From assembly GCF_900113835.1 (NCBI RefSeq), contig NZ_FOQV01000001.1, positions 682,001 to 746,000 of the forward strand: 64,000 nucleotides of DNA, read 5' to 3'. Positions 18,510 to 28,694 of this stretch are shown piece by piece (the stretch's first letter is position 1; each line of letters opens with the position of its first letter). This stretch comes from Allobosea sp. OK403 (GTDB lineage Bacteria; Pseudomonadota; Alphaproteobacteria; Rhizobiales; Beijerinckiaceae). The notes under the pieces are model-generated. The model was given only the letters and a program-made list of their open reading frames with translations, did no database searches and was not told where the DNA came from. A program made the position numbers and the translations under genes.

Positions 18510-18940
18510 CGCGTTGGTTGCTTACTTGAGCTTCCGTTGCGTACTCATGACTGCTCGACCAGGTAAAGCGCCAATTTGGCCTCTTTGAAGACACGAAATC
18601 AGCGCATTGAATTCGTGACATGACCAAAGCAGGGTAAAGGCCAGAAAAATCGGGAAAAAATCGAGAAACGTAGCAGCGCAGGCCGCCTGTCATGCATCGC
18701 CGCGCAATCCGTCATGCATCATCCCGGCATATGGTATGCCGCTGAATCATGGCGGATCCAGCCATTCGCTGGCCGGACGGGGCGTCTGCGCGGCAAGGCG
18801 GCTTGCCTTGGTCGCCGATCGGCGCCTTCCCGCCTTGCCCGGCAGCGCTCTCGTTCGCGCTATGCCGGCCTTGGCGATTCGGCATCCCCGACGTTCGACG
18901 AAATCGCCTCAAGGCCTGGATCCGCGGGATCGGGAACTGT
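18510..18940. other. Intergenic region upstream of the adhesin operon
   Basis: About 430 bp without a supported gene. It should carry the adhesin operon promoter. The notable element is a direct repeat GTCATGCATC at 18689-18698 and 18711-18720, spaced 22 bp (two helical turns), each containing the palindrome ATGCAT. It could be an operator. I see no clear terminator for the LysR gene. Confidence 0.4.
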
Positions 18941-19891
18941 CTATCCTTCTCCAGCTTGACCGGAACGGGCTTCGCGATGTCCGAATGCTCTCAAAGCATC
19001 GCAGACGACGTCTGCGAATGCCGCGGCAGCGGGCGAAAGGTTGCGATCGGGCAATTTGCAGCATGCGAGCACGTTCTGCGAGAGAAGGGCGTCCTTGATC
19101 TCGACATGAACGAGCCGCGGCCGGCCGTCCTCCCTTTGCGCCCGTCCCGTCACGATGCTGATGCCGGCGCCGTATTCCACCAACGAATGGATCAGCTCGA
19201 AGGAGTTTGTCTCGACGAGAGGATGGATCTGCGCATTGGAGCCACGAAACGCGACGTCGAAGATCTGGCGCAGAAACCCCGAGCCGTCCGGCAGGATGAG
19301 GTTGAAGCCAGCGAGGTCGGCAAGCGTAACCGACGAGCGCGCAGCGAGCGGATGATCGGGCGAGGCGGCCAGGTACATCCTGAGAGAGACGCTCTCCAGG
19401 CAGGACAACTCGACATCCGAAGCAAAATTATAGGCGACCGCGAAATCGATATCGCCATCCTTCAACCGCGAAACGAGGCCGCGCGTACTATCGACCCTGA
19501 CTCCGAACGTAATGCCCGGATGTGTCCGGTTGAACGTCTTGATCGCCCCCGGCAATATGGAATTCACGACGACATCGTTGAAGCCGATGGTCACATGCCC
19601 GCGCTGCAGTCCTTGCAGCGCAATGATTTCATCGTTGGCGATGCGCAGTTCATTGATCGCCGAACGCAGGCGGAACTGCAGGATGCGGCCTGCATCCGTC
19701 AATTGCAGCCCTGCGCGACCGCGCGCTCTTTCGAACAGTTTCACGCCGAGGTCGGTCTCGAGGTTGCTGACCTGCCGGTTGATCGCCGACGCCGCGATCC
19801 GAAGCGATTCAGCCGCAGCACGAAAGGAACCTCGCTCGGCCACCTCGGAGAAGTAGCGGAGCGTGGTCGAACCCACCAATTTAGGAATCAC
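18941..19891 (-). CDS. LysR-family transcriptional regulator
   Basis: 316 residues. The N-terminal winged helix-turn-helix is canonical: LRYFSEVAERGSFRAAAESL, RIAASAINRQVSNLETDLGV, KLFERARGRAGLQLTDAGR. The rest is a periplasmic-binding-like effector domain (GHVTIGFNDVVVNSILPGA; LAASPDHPLAARSSVTLADL). Its target is not evident: the exporter at 20344 is divergent, and the adhesin operon lies downstream on the same strand. The effector is unknown. Confidence 0.92.
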   Translation of the reverse strand: MIPKLVGSTTLRYFSEVAERGSFRAAAESLRIAASAINRQVSNLETDLGVKLFERARGRAGLQLTDAGRILQFRLRSAINELRIANDEIIALQGLQRGHVTIGFNDVVVNSILPGAIKTFNRTHPGITFGVRVDSTRGLVSRLKDGDIDFAVAYNFASDVELSCLESVSLRMYLAASPDHPLAARSSVTLADLAGFNLILPDGSGFLRQIFDVAFRGSNAQIHPLVETNSFELIHSLVEYGAGISIVTGRAQREDGRPRLVHVEIKDALLSQNVLACCKLPDRNLSPAAAAFADVVCDALRAFGHREARSGQAGEG

Positions 19892-20343
19892 CGAATGCTC
19901 CGATAGCGGTGCAACCTCCTGGCTTTCCGTCGAAAATTCACAGGCGTTGCGATGTCTGATGGCTCGGCGCCCCCGCGCCGCTCTCCCGATAGAGGCGTTA
20001 TGACGTAAGGCGACTGCAATCGGCTGTGCCGGCAGACCCGCTCAGATGGTTAATGTTCCGAATTTCGAACCTTTTCCTGACTTTTGACACCAGGCCCGCG
20101 CTGGGAATGCGGCAGACGCACAGATCGGAATGGCTCGCCGCCATTGAAGAGCCTGGGCTCAGTCTAATGCATGCTCGGCTTGCGCGAGATCAATGAGTGG
20201 TGCCGATTTCGAGCAAAGATAGCGCCAAGCATGACTCCCGCTCCGGCATGAGGCGCAGATATGAGCCATATCGCAGTCGATCCTCGAAAAGACGGCCAGC
20301 CCATCCTCCGGGCGCGGGACCGCGCCATGTATCACCCCCAACA
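19892..20343. other. Divergent intergenic region between LysR and exporter genes
   Basis: About 450 bp. It holds an interrupted palindrome GTTC-N8-GAAC at 20055-20070, which could be a regulator site, and a TTGACA at 20084-20089 pointing toward the exporter with no good -10. The exporter frame is open from 20197, so part of this region could be coding if an earlier start is used. Confidence 0.35.
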
Positions 20344-21714
20344 ATGACCCTGCACATGCGCCCCCAGGAACCAGGCTCTGTCGATAAGGCTCCGCCGCCA
20401 GTTGATCCGTCGGGCGCGGTACAAGCCTTCCCGGGGGCGGTGCCGAAGCGGGCCGCATCCCGCGTGGCACCGGAGCCCGGCCGCGGCGCGGGGGCAGCCG
20501 GGCCGCTGCACTGGCTCTGGGCCCATCGCTGGTTCGCGCTGGCCGTCATCGCCCTCTTGGGGGCGGGGACGTGGCAGGTGGCGCGGGTTCTGATCGGTCC
20601 CGCAGTCGTGGTCGATGTCATCAGGCGGGCCGATCTGGTGCAGACGGTCGTGGCCAGCGGCCATGTCGAGACGCCCTACCGCGTCGAGATCGCCAGCCAG
20701 ATCACCGGGACGGTCGAGGAGGTGCTCGTCGAGGAGGGGCAGTCGGTCGCGAAGGGCCAGCAGCTGGTCACCCTCGAGGCGCGCGAACTCGGCGCGGCCT
20801 TCCTCCAGGCGCAGGCTGCGGTCGCGCAGGCGCAGGCGAAGCTGCGACAGACCGAGGAACTCACCCTGCCATCGGCGCGGGAGACGCTCACCCAGGCTCA
20901 GGCCGTGCTGCTCAATGCCCAGCGCAGCTATGACCGGGTCGCCGAGCTCGCCCGGACCGGGTCCGCCACCAGGGCGACGCTCGACGATGCGCTCAAGGCG
21001 CTCGACGTGGCGCGGACGCAGGTCCGCAGCGCCGAGCTGCAGGTCTTCACTTCAAGCCCCGGCGGGAGCGACGCCGTCATGGCCCAGACCCAGCTCGACC
21101 AGGCGCGCGCCAGCCTCGACACCGCCTCGTCCCGGCTGTCCTATGCGACGATCGTCGCGCCGCGCGACGGCGTGCTGATCTCCCGCGCCGTCGAGCGGGG
21201 CAGCGTCGTCCAACCGGGCAAGGCTCTGATGGTGCTGGCGCCGCGCGGCGAAACGCAACTGGTCATCCAGATCGACGAGCGCAACCTCGGCCGCATCGCG
21301 CTCGGCCAGACGGCGCTGGCCTCCGCCGATGCCTATCCCGACGAGCGGATGAAGGCCACGGTCGTCTACATCAATCCCGGCATCGACATCAGCCGGGCCT
21401 CGGTCGAGGCAAAGCTCAAGGTCGAGGATCCGCCGGCCTATCTGCGCCAGGACATGACGGTGTCGGTCGATATCGAGACGGCACGTCGGGCCGCTACGCT
21501 CGTCCTGCCTGCGCGCGCGGTGCGCGATGCGGTGTCGTCGGCGCCTTGGGTGATGCGCGTCAGGGACGGACGCGCGGCCAAGCAACCGGTCCGGCTCGGC
21601 CTGCGCGGCGCGACCAGTGTCGAGATCCTCGACGGGCTCGCCGAGGGCGACACGGTGGTCCCGGCCAATGCCGGCATTGTCACCGGACAGAAGATCAGGG
21701 CGGTCCTGCCATGA
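20344..21714 (+). CDS. HlyD/MacA-type periplasmic adaptor subunit
   Basis: 456 residues from the ATG at 20344; the start is uncertain because no ribosome binding site is clear. A proline-rich cytoplasmic head is followed by one membrane anchor (WFALAVIALLGAGTWQVARV) and then adaptor domains: the lipoyl-like half-motif GTVEEVLVEEGQSVAKGQQL, an alpha-helical hairpin (residues ~205-300), the second half-lipoyl IVAPRDGVLISRAVERGSVV, and a beta barrel with DMTVSVDIETARRA. It links an inner-membrane ABC permease to the outer membrane or envelope. It overlaps the permease gene by 4 bp (ATGA). Confidence 0.88.
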   Translation: MTLHMRPQEPGSVDKAPPPVDPSGAVQAFPGAVPKRAASRVAPEPGRGAGAAGPLHWLWAHRWFALAVIALLGAGTWQVARVLIGPAVVVDVIRRADLVQTVVASGHVETPYRVEIASQITGTVEEVLVEEGQSVAKGQQLVTLEARELGAAFLQAQAAVAQAQAKLRQTEELTLPSARETLTQAQAVLLNAQRSYDRVAELARTGSATRATLDDALKALDVARTQVRSAELQVFTSSPGGSDAVMAQTQLDQARASLDTASSRLSYATIVAPRDGVLISRAVERGSVVQPGKALMVLAPRGETQLVIQIDERNLGRIALGQTALASADAYPDERMKATVVYINPGIDISRASVEAKLKVEDPPAYLRQDMTVSVDIETARRAATLVLPARAVRDAVSSAPWVMRVRDGRAAKQPVRLGLRGATSVEILDGLAEGDTVVPANAGIVTGQKIRAVLP

Positions 21715-22937
21715 TCCGCTGGATGCCCTTCGTCTGGACGGGCGCGCTGCGCTTCCTGGCGGAGGGGCGTCTGCAGACCGGCTTCATCGTCGGCGGCATC
21801 ACGATCGGCGTCGCCGTCATCGTCTTCATGTCGGCGATGCTGGCCGGGCTCGAGGCGAATTTCATCAGGCGCGTGCTGACATCCCAGCCGCAGATCCAGC
21901 TTCTGCCGCCTGACCAGATCGCCAGGCCGCTGCGCAGCGGGCCGCGCGAAATCGAGGATGCACTCGTCCAGCGCCCGAGCCAGCGCGTGTTGTCGATCGA
22001 CCAGTGGCAGATGATCGCGCGCCGGATGGAGGCGCTGCCGGAGGTCACGGTGGTCGCGACCAGCATGTCGGGTGCAGCCCTGGCGGTGCGGGGCAGCGCC
22101 AGCCGCTCGGTCTCCGTCCTGGGCATCGAGCCCGAGACCTATCTGCGGATCGTGAAGCTGCCAGATTATCTCGTCGCCGGCCGCATTCGCCTGACCAGCG
22201 ACGATATCGTGGTGGGAACCGAGCTCGCCGCCGATCTCGGCGCCGTAGTCGGGGACAAGCTGCTGCTGAACGGCGCGAGCGGATCGAGCCGGCTTCTGAC
22301 GATCACCGGCATCGTCGATTTCGGCAACAAAGGCGCCAATCTGCGCAACACCTATGTCGCCTTGCGCACGTCGCAGTCCCTGCTCGGCATGATCGGCGGC
22401 GTCACCGAGATCGGGCTTTCGGTCGGGGACATCTATGCCGCGGAGACGATTGCGCAGCAGATCCAGGCTTCGAACGCTGTGCAGGCGGATAGCTGGATCA
22501 AGACGAATGCGCAGTTCTTCACTGCGGTCCAGGCGCAGAAGAACACTAATCTCCTGATCCGCCTGTTTGTTGGGCTCTCGGTTGCCTTCGGCATCGCGGC
22601 GGTTCTCGTCGTCTCGGTCATCCAGCGCTCGAAGGACATCGGCATCCTGCGCGCCATGGGCACGACGCGGACCCAGATCCTCAAGTTGTTCCTGCTCCAG
22701 GGCGGGCTTCTGGGCTTTGCTGGTTCCCTGACCGGGTCGACATTCGGTGCCCTTGCCCTGGTCTACTGGCACCAGACGACGCGGCAGGCCGACGGCAGCG
22801 AGCTGTTCCCCCTGATCATCGAGCCGCAGCTCTTCGTGACCACGGCGCTACTGGCGACGCTGACCGGTGTCGTCGCGGCGATGGCGCCGGCGCTGCGCGC
22901 CTCGCGGCTCGATCCGGTGGAGGCGATCCGTGGCTGA
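21711..22937 (+). CDS. FtsX-type ABC transporter permease (MacB/LolC-like)
   Basis: 408 residues from the ATG at 21711, which overlaps the adaptor stop (ATGA). It has one N-terminal membrane segment ([19 protein letters not shown]), a large periplasmic MacB-like domain (residues ~45-270), then three C-terminal membrane helices with the FtsX-family coupling motif [20 protein letters not shown]. It likely moves a lipid, lipoprotein or small molecule out of the inner membrane by mechanotransmission. The ATPase is encoded next door, so this is a split MacB. Confidence 0.9.
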   Translation: MIRWMPFVWTGALRFLAEGRLQTGFIVGGITIGVAVIVFMSAMLAGLEANFIRRVLTSQPQIQLLPPDQIARPLRSGPREIEDALVQRPSQRVLSIDQWQMIARRMEALPEVTVVATSMSGAALAVRGSASRSVSVLGIEPETYLRIVKLPDYLVAGRIRLTSDDIVVGTELAADLGAVVGDKLLLNGASGSSRLLTITGIVDFGNKGANLRNTYVALRTSQSLLGMIGGVTEIGLSVGDIYAAETIAQQIQASNAVQADSWIKTNAQFFTAVQAQKNTNLLIRLFVGLSVAFGIAAVLVVSVIQRSKDIGILRAMGTTRTQILKLFLLQGGLLGFAGSLTGSTFGALALVYWHQTTRQADGSELFPLIIEPQLFVTTALLATLTGVVAAMAPALRASRLDPVEAIRG

Positions 22938-23631
22938 GGCGATCGTCAGGCTCGAACAGGTCTGCAAGGCCTATAATATCGGCGAGCCGAGCGAGACGGA
23001 GGTCCTGCATGCAATCGATCTCGAGCTCGAGGCCGGCGGGTTTCTCGCGCTGGTCGGACCATCGGGCTCCGGCAAGAGCACGCTGCTCAACATTATCGGC
23101 TTGCTCGACCGCCCGACCAGCGGCTCGCTCTCGATCGCAGGTGAGCCGACGAGCCGCCTCGACGATGCCGAGATCACTCATCTGCGCGGCCATGAGATCG
23201 GCTTTGTCTTCCAATCGCATATGCTGATCTCGGCCTTCACGGCCTGCGAGAACGTGATGATGCCGATGGTGGTGGCCAATGGCCGGGCAAGCGCTGCCAT
23301 CGAGCAGCGGGCGCTCGATCTGCTCGATCGCGTCGGGCTTGCGCCGGTCGCCCATAACCGCGCGCTCAATATGTCGGGAGGACAACAGCAGCGCGTCGCG
23401 ATCGCGCGGGCCCTGGCGATGCGCCCCCGCCTGATCCTTGCCGACGAGCCGACCGGCAATCTCGACACGCAATCGGCGGAAGGCGTCTTCCAACTGATGC
23501 GGGACGAGAACCTCGCCTCCGGCACGACCTTCCTGATCGTGACGCATAATATGGCGCTGGCCTCGCGCTGCGACCGGATCATCGAGGTCGTCGACGGGCG
23601 GATCACGCAGGGCCGGCGGCCGCGGGGCTGA
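22930..23631 (+). CDS. ABC transporter ATPase (MacB/LolD-like)
   Basis: 233 residues from a GTG at 22930 that overlaps the permease end by 8 bp. All nucleotide-binding motifs are present: Walker [11 protein letters not shown]-loop [13 protein letters not shown], signature [17 protein letters not shown], Walker [13 protein letters not shown] and the H-loop IVTHN. It energises the FtsX-type permease. Its 3' end overlaps the convergent membrane gene by 29 bp. Confidence 0.93.
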   Translation: MAEAIVRLEQVCKAYNIGEPSETEVLHAIDLELEAGGFLALVGPSGSGKSTLLNIIGLLDRPTSGSLSIAGEPTSRLDDAEITHLRGHEIGFVFQSHMLISAFTACENVMMPMVVANGRASAAIEQRALDLLDRVGLAPVAHNRALNMSGGQQQRVAIARALAMRPRLILADEPTGNLDTQSAEGVFQLMRDENLASGTTFLIVTHNMALASRCDRIIEVVDGRITQGRRPRG

Positions 23632-24619
23632 GGGGAGGACGCCCGGCTGCCGCGGGATCGTCGCCCAAGGGCGAGCACCCATCGACGATCAGACGATATT
23701 TGACCCGTGTGACCGCGAGGTTGCGCGCCCAATCGACCATGTCGTTCCAAGGGTCGACCACCTTCGACATGGCAGAGACGAAGGTGACGACCGTCGCGAT
23801 CTCCAACTGCCCGCGCAGCACCAGCAGGCTGCCAATACCGAGAACGAGGACGTTCCCGAGCGAATAGCTGAGGTTCATCAGGAAATTCAGCGAGAATTTC
23901 AACTTGAAGATCCCCATGGCGAGAGAGAAGGCGGCGTTGAGCGGTGCTCCGGCCTCAATCCCCAAGGGCGATACCAGCCCGTCTCCAAGCTGGCGCAACA
24001 CCAGCGTTCGGTCGGCGACGCGCCGGTTGATCGCCTTCTGCATGATCGGCACGAATAGAAACTGCGATGCCAGCACGACCAGGCTGAGCAGCATCATCGC
24101 TGAATCGAGCCTGGCGAGGTAGATGAACACGCTGATCAGGAATCCGGCTTCGACGATCGGCACGCTGATGCTGGATCCGACGAAAGCGCCGACATCATCG
24201 GCCTCGGCGAAGATCATCGATAGCCCCGTGCCATCTCCGGCATGGCGCTGTCGCGGCTCGGTCCGGGCGAAGAGGCTCCGGTCTACGGTGAGCCGCAGGG
24301 TCCGGGTGGCGCACTCGCCGAGCCAGGCCCGATAGATATTCATCAGCAGCTTGATCAGGCCGAAGGACAGAATGACTGCGCAGTTGATCAGCAGAGCGGT
24401 CATGATCGCGCTCGCCGGCCCGCCCTTCACCGCCATATCGATAATGCGCCGCTGCAATTCGATCGGTGCGGCATTGAGCAGAAAGACCGCGATCGAGAGG
24501 AAGCAGACCAGCAACTGATGCCAACCTCCGGAACGAAGCACAAAGGCATAGAATGAAGTGGGCAGGGGGCTCACCAGCGCCAAATCTTGTGAACGGCGTG
24601 AAGGCTTGGCGAAGATCAT
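23603..24619 (-). CDS. ABC six-transmembrane protein without ATPase domain
   Basis: 338 residues with about six membrane helices ([78 protein letters not shown]). The layout resembles an exporter-type ABC membrane domain (the six-TM family I recall as PF13748) with no nucleotide-binding domain. It starts 3 bp after the MlaF-like ATPase gene and ends a four-gene operon with the YeeE/YedE pair. It probably works with that ATPase, although ATPases of that type normally pair with MlaE-like permeases. Its substrate is unknown. Confidence 0.75.
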   Translation of the reverse strand: MIFAKPSRRSQDLALVSPLPTSFYAFVLRSGGWHQLLVCFLSIAVFLLNAAPIELQRRIIDMAVKGGPASAIMTALLINCAVILSFGLIKLLMNIYRAWLGECATRTLRLTVDRSLFARTEPRQRHAGDGTGLSMIFAEADDVGAFVGSSISVPIVEAGFLISVFIYLARLDSAMMLLSLVVLASQFLFVPIMQKAINRRVADRTLVLRQLGDGLVSPLGIEAGAPLNAAFSLAMGIFKLKFSLNFLMNLSYSLGNVLVLGIGSLLVLRGQLEIATVVTFVSAMSKVVDPWNDMVDWARNLAVTRVKYRLIVDGCSPLGDDPAAAGRPPLSPAAAGPA

Positions 24620-24622
24620 CGC

Positions 24623-25423
24623 TTATGCTGCTGCGACATTGGTGCGCATGATCCGGTCCGCGAAGATTGTCCGGCCGCGCTCGCCCGCGAAATAGGCCTT
24701 GACCCAAGGATGCTGGGAGGAGAGCAAATCTTGGAGCGTGCCGATCGCCACGATCTTGCCGCCGGCAATGGCCGCGATCCTATCACAGGCTGTGTGCAGG
24801 GTACTGAGGTCGTGCGTGATCATCATCACCGTGAGGTTGAGGCTGGCCTTGAGTGTCAGGATGAGCTGGTCGAAGGCATCCGCCGCAATCGGGTCGAGGC
24901 CCGAGGTCGGCTCGTCCAGAAATAGGATCTCGGGATCAAGAGCGAGCGCCCGCGCCAAGGCGGCGCGCTTGGTCATGCCGCCGGAGAGCTGAGCGGGATA
25001 TTTGCCTGCCGCGTCGCGCGGGAGCCCGACCATTTCGAGCTTCAGCATCGCCATCTCGTCGAGGAGGCCGGGCGACAGCGAGAGGCATTCGCGCATCGGA
25101 AGCTGGATATTCTCAGTGATGGTCAAGGAGGAGAAGAGGGCGCCTTGCTGGAACATCACGCCGCAGCGCTGTTCCATCATGCGGCGCTCGGCTTGCGGCA
25201 GCGGGTCGATGTCCTGGCCAAAGATTTCGATGGTGCCGCTGCGCTTCGGCACGAGACCGAGGATGGTGCGGGTCAGGACCGATTTGCCGGAGCCGGATGC
25301 TCCGATCACACCGAGGATTTCGCCGCGCATGATATCGAGGTCGAGGTGATCGAGAATGATTTTGTTGTCGAAGGCGACATCGAGCCTGCGAACGCTGATC
25401 GCCACGTTTTTGTTCGTGGTCAT
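24623..25423 (-). CDS. MlaF/Ttg2A-like ABC ATPase
   Basis: 266 residues from the ATG at 25423 (MTTNKNVAISVRRLDVAF); an in-frame ATG at 25453 is an alternative. Motifs: Walker A GASGSGKS, MFQQGALFSSLTITENIQLP (a hallmark of MlaF-type ATPases), signature QLSGGMTKRAALARALA, Walker B ILFLDEPTSGLDP and ITHDLSTL. MlaF proteins drive phospholipid or hydrophobic compound transport with MlaE/MlaD. No mlaE or mlaD is present here; instead the next gene encodes a six-TM exporter-type domain, an unusual pairing. Confidence 0.88.
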   Translation of the reverse strand: MTTNKNVAISVRRLDVAFDNKIILDHLDLDIMRGEILGVIGASGSGKSVLTRTILGLVPKRSGTIEIFGQDIDPLPQAERRMMEQRCGVMFQQGALFSSLTITENIQLPMRECLSLSPGLLDEMAMLKLEMVGLPRDAAGKYPAQLSGGMTKRAALARALALDPEILFLDEPTSGLDPIAADAFDQLILTLKASLNLTVMMITHDLSTLHTACDRIAAIAGGKIVAIGTLQDLLSSQHPWVKAYFAGERGRTIFADRIMRTNVAAA

Positions 25424-25458
25424 CGCCGTTCCCGCGGAAAATCGAGAGGACATGGTCG

Positions 25459-26034
25459 CTATCTCGGGCTCCGCCGCAGATGCGGCGGAACCGTATGACG
25501 CTCGATGAAGACAAAGAAGGCGGTGGCTATTGCGGTCAGGCCGATGAACCAGACCAGGTCGGGAATGCCCGTCAGATCCGGAAGGCGGACCTTGCCGAAC
25601 CTCCAGACCGCCAGGACATGAGCCTGCATCCAGTCGAATGAGAGGGCGTAAAGGATCCCGCCCGTGATCATGCCGAATGCGCCGACCAGCGCGTGGATGC
25701 TGCCGGTGCCGATCGCTGCCAGGCCAGTGCCCGGGCAATAGCCATAAATGACCATGCCGACCCCGAATATGGAGGCTCCGAGCCCGACTGCGAGCAGATT
25801 GGCATCTTTGATGTGATAATTCGCCCAGCCGGATTGATGGAGAGCGAGCACGCCGACGCCGCCTACGATGATCGCGGTCAGCATGACTTTGAGCACCGTG
25901 AAATCGCGCAGCAGGAACTGATCGATAATGACGTTATAGTCGGTGACTTTCCCGCGATGCAGAAGCCATCCGAAAGCGAAGCCGAAGAGCAGCCCGAATG
26001 CTGCGAAGGTGAGCCCGACCATGATGATGAACAT
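25459..26034 (-). CDS. YeeE/YedE-family membrane protein, second half-unit
   Basis: 191 residues from the ATG at 26034, preceded by an AAGGGGG-type binding site. It has about five membrane helices and the conserved Cys signature MVIYGYCPGTGLAAIGTGS, which lines the thiosulphate path in YeeE-type proteins. YeeE/YedE proteins import sulphur compounds such as thiosulphate. In alphaproteobacteria they are often split into two half-size genes, as here (gap to the first half 11 bp). Confidence 0.82.
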   Translation of the reverse strand: MFIIMVGLTFAAFGLLFGFAFGWLLHRGKVTDYNVIIDQFLLRDFTVLKVMLTAIIVGGVGVLALHQSGWANYHIKDANLLAVGLGASIFGVGMVIYGYCPGTGLAAIGTGSIHALVGAFGMITGGILYALSFDWMQAHVLAVWRFGKVRLPDLTGIPDLVWFIGLTAIATAFFVFIERHTVPPHLRRSPR

Positions 26035-26045
26035 CGTTTCCCCCT

Positions 26046-26600
26046 TCAGGCCTGACGCTGGAATGTGAGATGCGCGGTTGCAATGCCGACGGGGAACATC
26101 ACCGCCAGGAAGACCCAGCTCGACAGGGCCAGCTGCAGTCCGCCGGATATGCCGTGTCCGCTTGTGCAGCCTCCCGCCAGCCGCGCCCCGAACATCGTCA
26201 GAATCCCGCCGAGGAAGGCGGCCGAAAGGCGCTTGGCGACCGACGGCCCAAAGCGCTCCCGCCAGACCGACGGGATGGTCTCGATATGGAAGCGGCGCGA
26301 TAGCAGGGCGGAAGCGAATGCCCCCAGCAACGTGCCCGCCAGGAAGATGACGCCATAGTCGAGAACGAACGGATTTCCTGCCCAATAGCTGTTGGCGGAG
26401 ACGGCATCCGACCCAAGAAACGGGATAGCGGCCCCGGCAGATAGTTGTGAAAGCGCTGTCGTGATGCCGATCGGCTGATCGACTACGGCAAACACAATCC
26501 AGCTCAGGACCCCGATGCCGGCGCCGGCGAGATAGGGCGACCAGTCGACCGTATGTGAGTAGCTTAGCGAATAAGAGAGATCGGATGTGTGCGTGACCAT
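26046..26600 (-). CDS. YeeE/YedE-family membrane protein, first half-unit
   Basis: 184 residues from the ATG at 26600, with a good AAAGGAG 8 bp upstream. It has several membrane helices and the family Cys motif RLAGGCTSGHGISGGLQLA. It forms a pair with the next gene. A perfect FixK-type box (26653-26666) is centred 60 bp upstream of the start, so the four-gene operon (two YeeE halves, MlaF-like ATPase, six-TM protein) is probably switched on at low oxygen. Confidence 0.85.
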   Translation of the reverse strand: MVTHTSDLSYSLSYSHTVDWSPYLAGAGIGVLSWIVFAVVDQPIGITTALSQLSAGAAIPFLGSDAVSANSYWAGNPFVLDYGVIFLAGTLLGAFASALLSRRFHIETIPSVWRERFGPSVAKRLSAAFLGGILTMFGARLAGGCTSGHGISGGLQLALSSWVFLAVMFPVGIATAHLTFQRQA

Positions 26601-26652
26601 GCTGGCGCTCCTTTCTATTTGCCGCAGTGTGCGCTTCGAGCCGCGGCTGTCC

Positions 26653-26666
26653 TTGATCCGGCTCAA
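26653..26666 (-). promoter_or_regulatory. FixK/FNR-type box upstream of the yeeE operon
   Basis: TTGATCCGGCTCAA fits TTG(A/C)-N6-(T/G)CAA. The centre lies 60 bp from the start at 26600. The box overlaps the stop codon of ftsH (26663-26665). Confidence 0.7.
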
Positions 26667-28504
26667 GACGCTTTGGCGATAGCCACCCGCGCGCCGTCGC
26701 AGGCTAGAGCCGGAAAATCTGCCGCAGTGATGGTCTCCTGTTTGATCAGCAACTGCGCCCCTGCCTCGAGGTCCGCCCTGCGCCTTGTCAGAATCTGGGT
26801 CGCGTCGTTCAAGGCGGCTGCCACGAGGTCGCGCACGGCCAGGTCGATCTCGCGTTCAGTGGCTTCCGAGGCCGTCGGGCGTTCGGTTCCGCTTGTCGCG
26901 AGAAAAGGGTTCGTTGGCGGAAGGTAGGTCCGGTCTCCGAGCGTGGCGGCCATGCCGTAGCGCGTGACCATATCGAGCGCGAGTTCTGTCGCCCGCTGCA
27001 GGTCGTCGGCAGCTCCTGTCGAGATGTCGCCTGCGAAGACGAGCGCCTCGGCGGCGCGGCCGCCCATCAGGACTGCGAGCTTGTCGCGCAACTCCGCGGT
27101 GGTGAGGAGGAAGCGGTCGCGCGTCGGCCGCTGGATCGTGTAGCCCAGCGCGCCGATGCCGCGGGGAATAATGGAGACCTTCAGCACCGGATCCGCGCCC
27201 GGCACGCTCGCGGCGACCAGCGCATGGCCCACTTCATGGAAGGCCACGCGGCGCTTCTCCTCAGGACTAAGCAGCCGGCCGCGCTTCTCAATGCCGGCGA
27301 CCACCCGTTCCATAGCGGCGGTAAGATCGTCGAGCGTGATCGCAGCGGCCTTGCGGCGCGTCGCGACGATTGCCGCCTCGTTGACGAGGTTGGCGAGATC
27401 GGCCCCGGTGAATCCTGTCGTTATCGCGGCGACCTGGTCGAGATCGAGACCTTCGGCGAGGCGGACCTTCTTGGCGTGGACCTTGAGAATGTCGAGCCGT
27501 CCCTTGCGGTCGGGGCGGTCGACAAGCACCTGCCGGTCGAAACGGCCGGGCCGCAGCAGGGCGGGGTCGAGCACCTCCGGGCGGTTCGTCGCGGCCAGCA
27601 GGATGACGCCGATCGTCGGATCGAAACCGTCGAGTTCCGCCAGCAATTGGTTGACCGTCTGCTCGCGCTCGTCATAGCCGCCAAACGGCGTCGCACCCGC
27701 ACGGCTGCGCCCGAGCGAGTCGAGTTCGTCGATGAAGATGATCGCGGGCGCCGCCTGGCGCGCTTGCTCGAAGAGGTCGCGCACCCGCGCAGCGCCGACG
27801 CCTACGAACATTTCAATGAACTGCGCGCCCGAGATCGAAAAGAAGGCAACACCCGCTTCGCCGGCGACAGCGCGCGCCAGCAGCGTCTTGCCGGTTCCTG
27901 GCGGCCCGACGAGCAGGATGCCCTTCGGCATGCGTGCACCGAGGCGCCCGAATGAGGCCGGATCCTTCAGGAAGGAGATGACCTCCTGCAACTCGAATTT
28001 GGCCTCGTCGACACCCGCGACGTCCTTGAAGGTCACTTTCGTGTCGGTCTCGACGAAGATCTTCGCCTTCGACTTGCCGATCGTCATGATGCCGCCCAAC
28101 CCTTGCCGCTCTGCGACGCGCCGGATGAGGAAGGTCCAGATCAGGTAGAAGGCGAGAGTGGGTAAGACCCAGGACATCAGGCTGGCCAGGAAGGCGCCGG
28201 ATCCAGCGCCACGGATCACGATGTCCTTGCCGGCCAACCGGTCGGCCAGTGCTGGATCGACTCGCTTCGCCGTGAAGAAGCGCCTGCCGTCAGCGGTAGT
28301 CTCCCGGAACGTGCCTGTGATCGTCTCGGCGCCGACCACGACCTCGGCGACCTTGCCGTCCTGGATCAGTTGCTCGAATTGGCTGTAGGGAATGGTCTCG
28401 GTCTGGCGCCATGCCGTCAGCACATCCTGGACCAGCAGGATGCCCATCACCGCCGCGAACACGTACCAGATCAGCCAGTTCGTTTTGGGCGTCGTCTCGG
28501 CCAT
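26663..28504 (-). CDS. ftsH: ATP-dependent zinc metalloprotease FtsH
   Basis: 613 residues. Two membrane segments (about residues 9-30 and 101-127) flank a periplasmic domain. The AAA module has Walker [15 protein letters not shown], Walker [15 protein letters not shown], the pore motif [13 protein letters not shown] and the second region of homology [17 protein letters not shown]. The zinc site is [14 protein letters not shown]. It degrades membrane and regulatory proteins. A FixK-type box centred 62 bp upstream and its place in the stress island suggest a second, hypoxia-induced FtsH rather than the housekeeping copy. Confidence 0.95.
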   Translation of the reverse strand: MAETTPKTNWLIWYVFAAVMGILLVQDVLTAWRQTETIPYSQFEQLIQDGKVAEVVVGAETITGTFRETTADGRRFFTAKRVDPALADRLAGKDIVIRGAGSGAFLASLMSWVLPTLAFYLIWTFLIRRVAERQGLGGIMTIGKSKAKIFVETDTKVTFKDVAGVDEAKFELQEVISFLKDPASFGRLGARMPKGILLVGPPGTGKTLLARAVAGEAGVAFFSISGAQFIEMFVGVGAARVRDLFEQARQAAPAIIFIDELDSLGRSRAGATPFGGYDEREQTVNQLLAELDGFDPTIGVILLAATNRPEVLDPALLRPGRFDRQVLVDRPDRKGRLDILKVHAKKVRLAEGLDLDQVAAITTGFTGADLANLVNEAAIVATRRKAAAITLDDLTAAMERVVAGIEKRGRLLSPEEKRRVAFHEVGHALVAASVPGADPVLKVSIIPRGIGALGYTIQRPTRDRFLLTTAELRDKLAVLMGGRAAEALVFAGDISTGAADDLQRATELALDMVTRYGMAATLGDRTYLPPTNPFLATSGTERPTASEATEREIDLAVRDLVAAALNDATQILTRRRADLEAGAQLLIKQETITAADFPALACDGARVAIAKAS

Positions 28505-28559
28505 CGCATCGGCTCCTGCTGCAGAGCCCGAATGATGGCCGACCGCGGCTCATCTGCGC

Positions 28560-28573
28560 TTGCGCTGGATCAA
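28560..28573 (-). promoter_or_regulatory. FixK/FNR-type box upstream of ftsH
   Basis: On the + strand it reads TTGCGCTGGATCAA, fitting TTG(A/C)-N6-(T/G)CAA; on the - strand it reads TTGATCCAGCGCAA. The centre lies 62 bp from the ftsH start. Confidence 0.65.
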
Positions 28574-28629
28574 GTCTGGCCCGGGCAACCAGGACCGCAG
28601 GCCGTGCCGCCATGCTGTTCGTATCGTGA

Positions 28630-28643
28630 TTGATCTTCGACAA
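28630..28643 (+). promoter_or_regulatory. Imperfect FixK/FNR-type box upstream of chaB
   Basis: TTGATCTTCGACAA differs from the consensus at one position (ACAA instead of TCAA or GCAA). The centre lies 58 bp from the chaB start, the same spacing as the better boxes. Confidence 0.4.
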
Positions 28644-28694
28644 CCATGCGCCCTTGGCGGGCCGGTATCACTGCAGGCGATATTGGAGTGAGCC

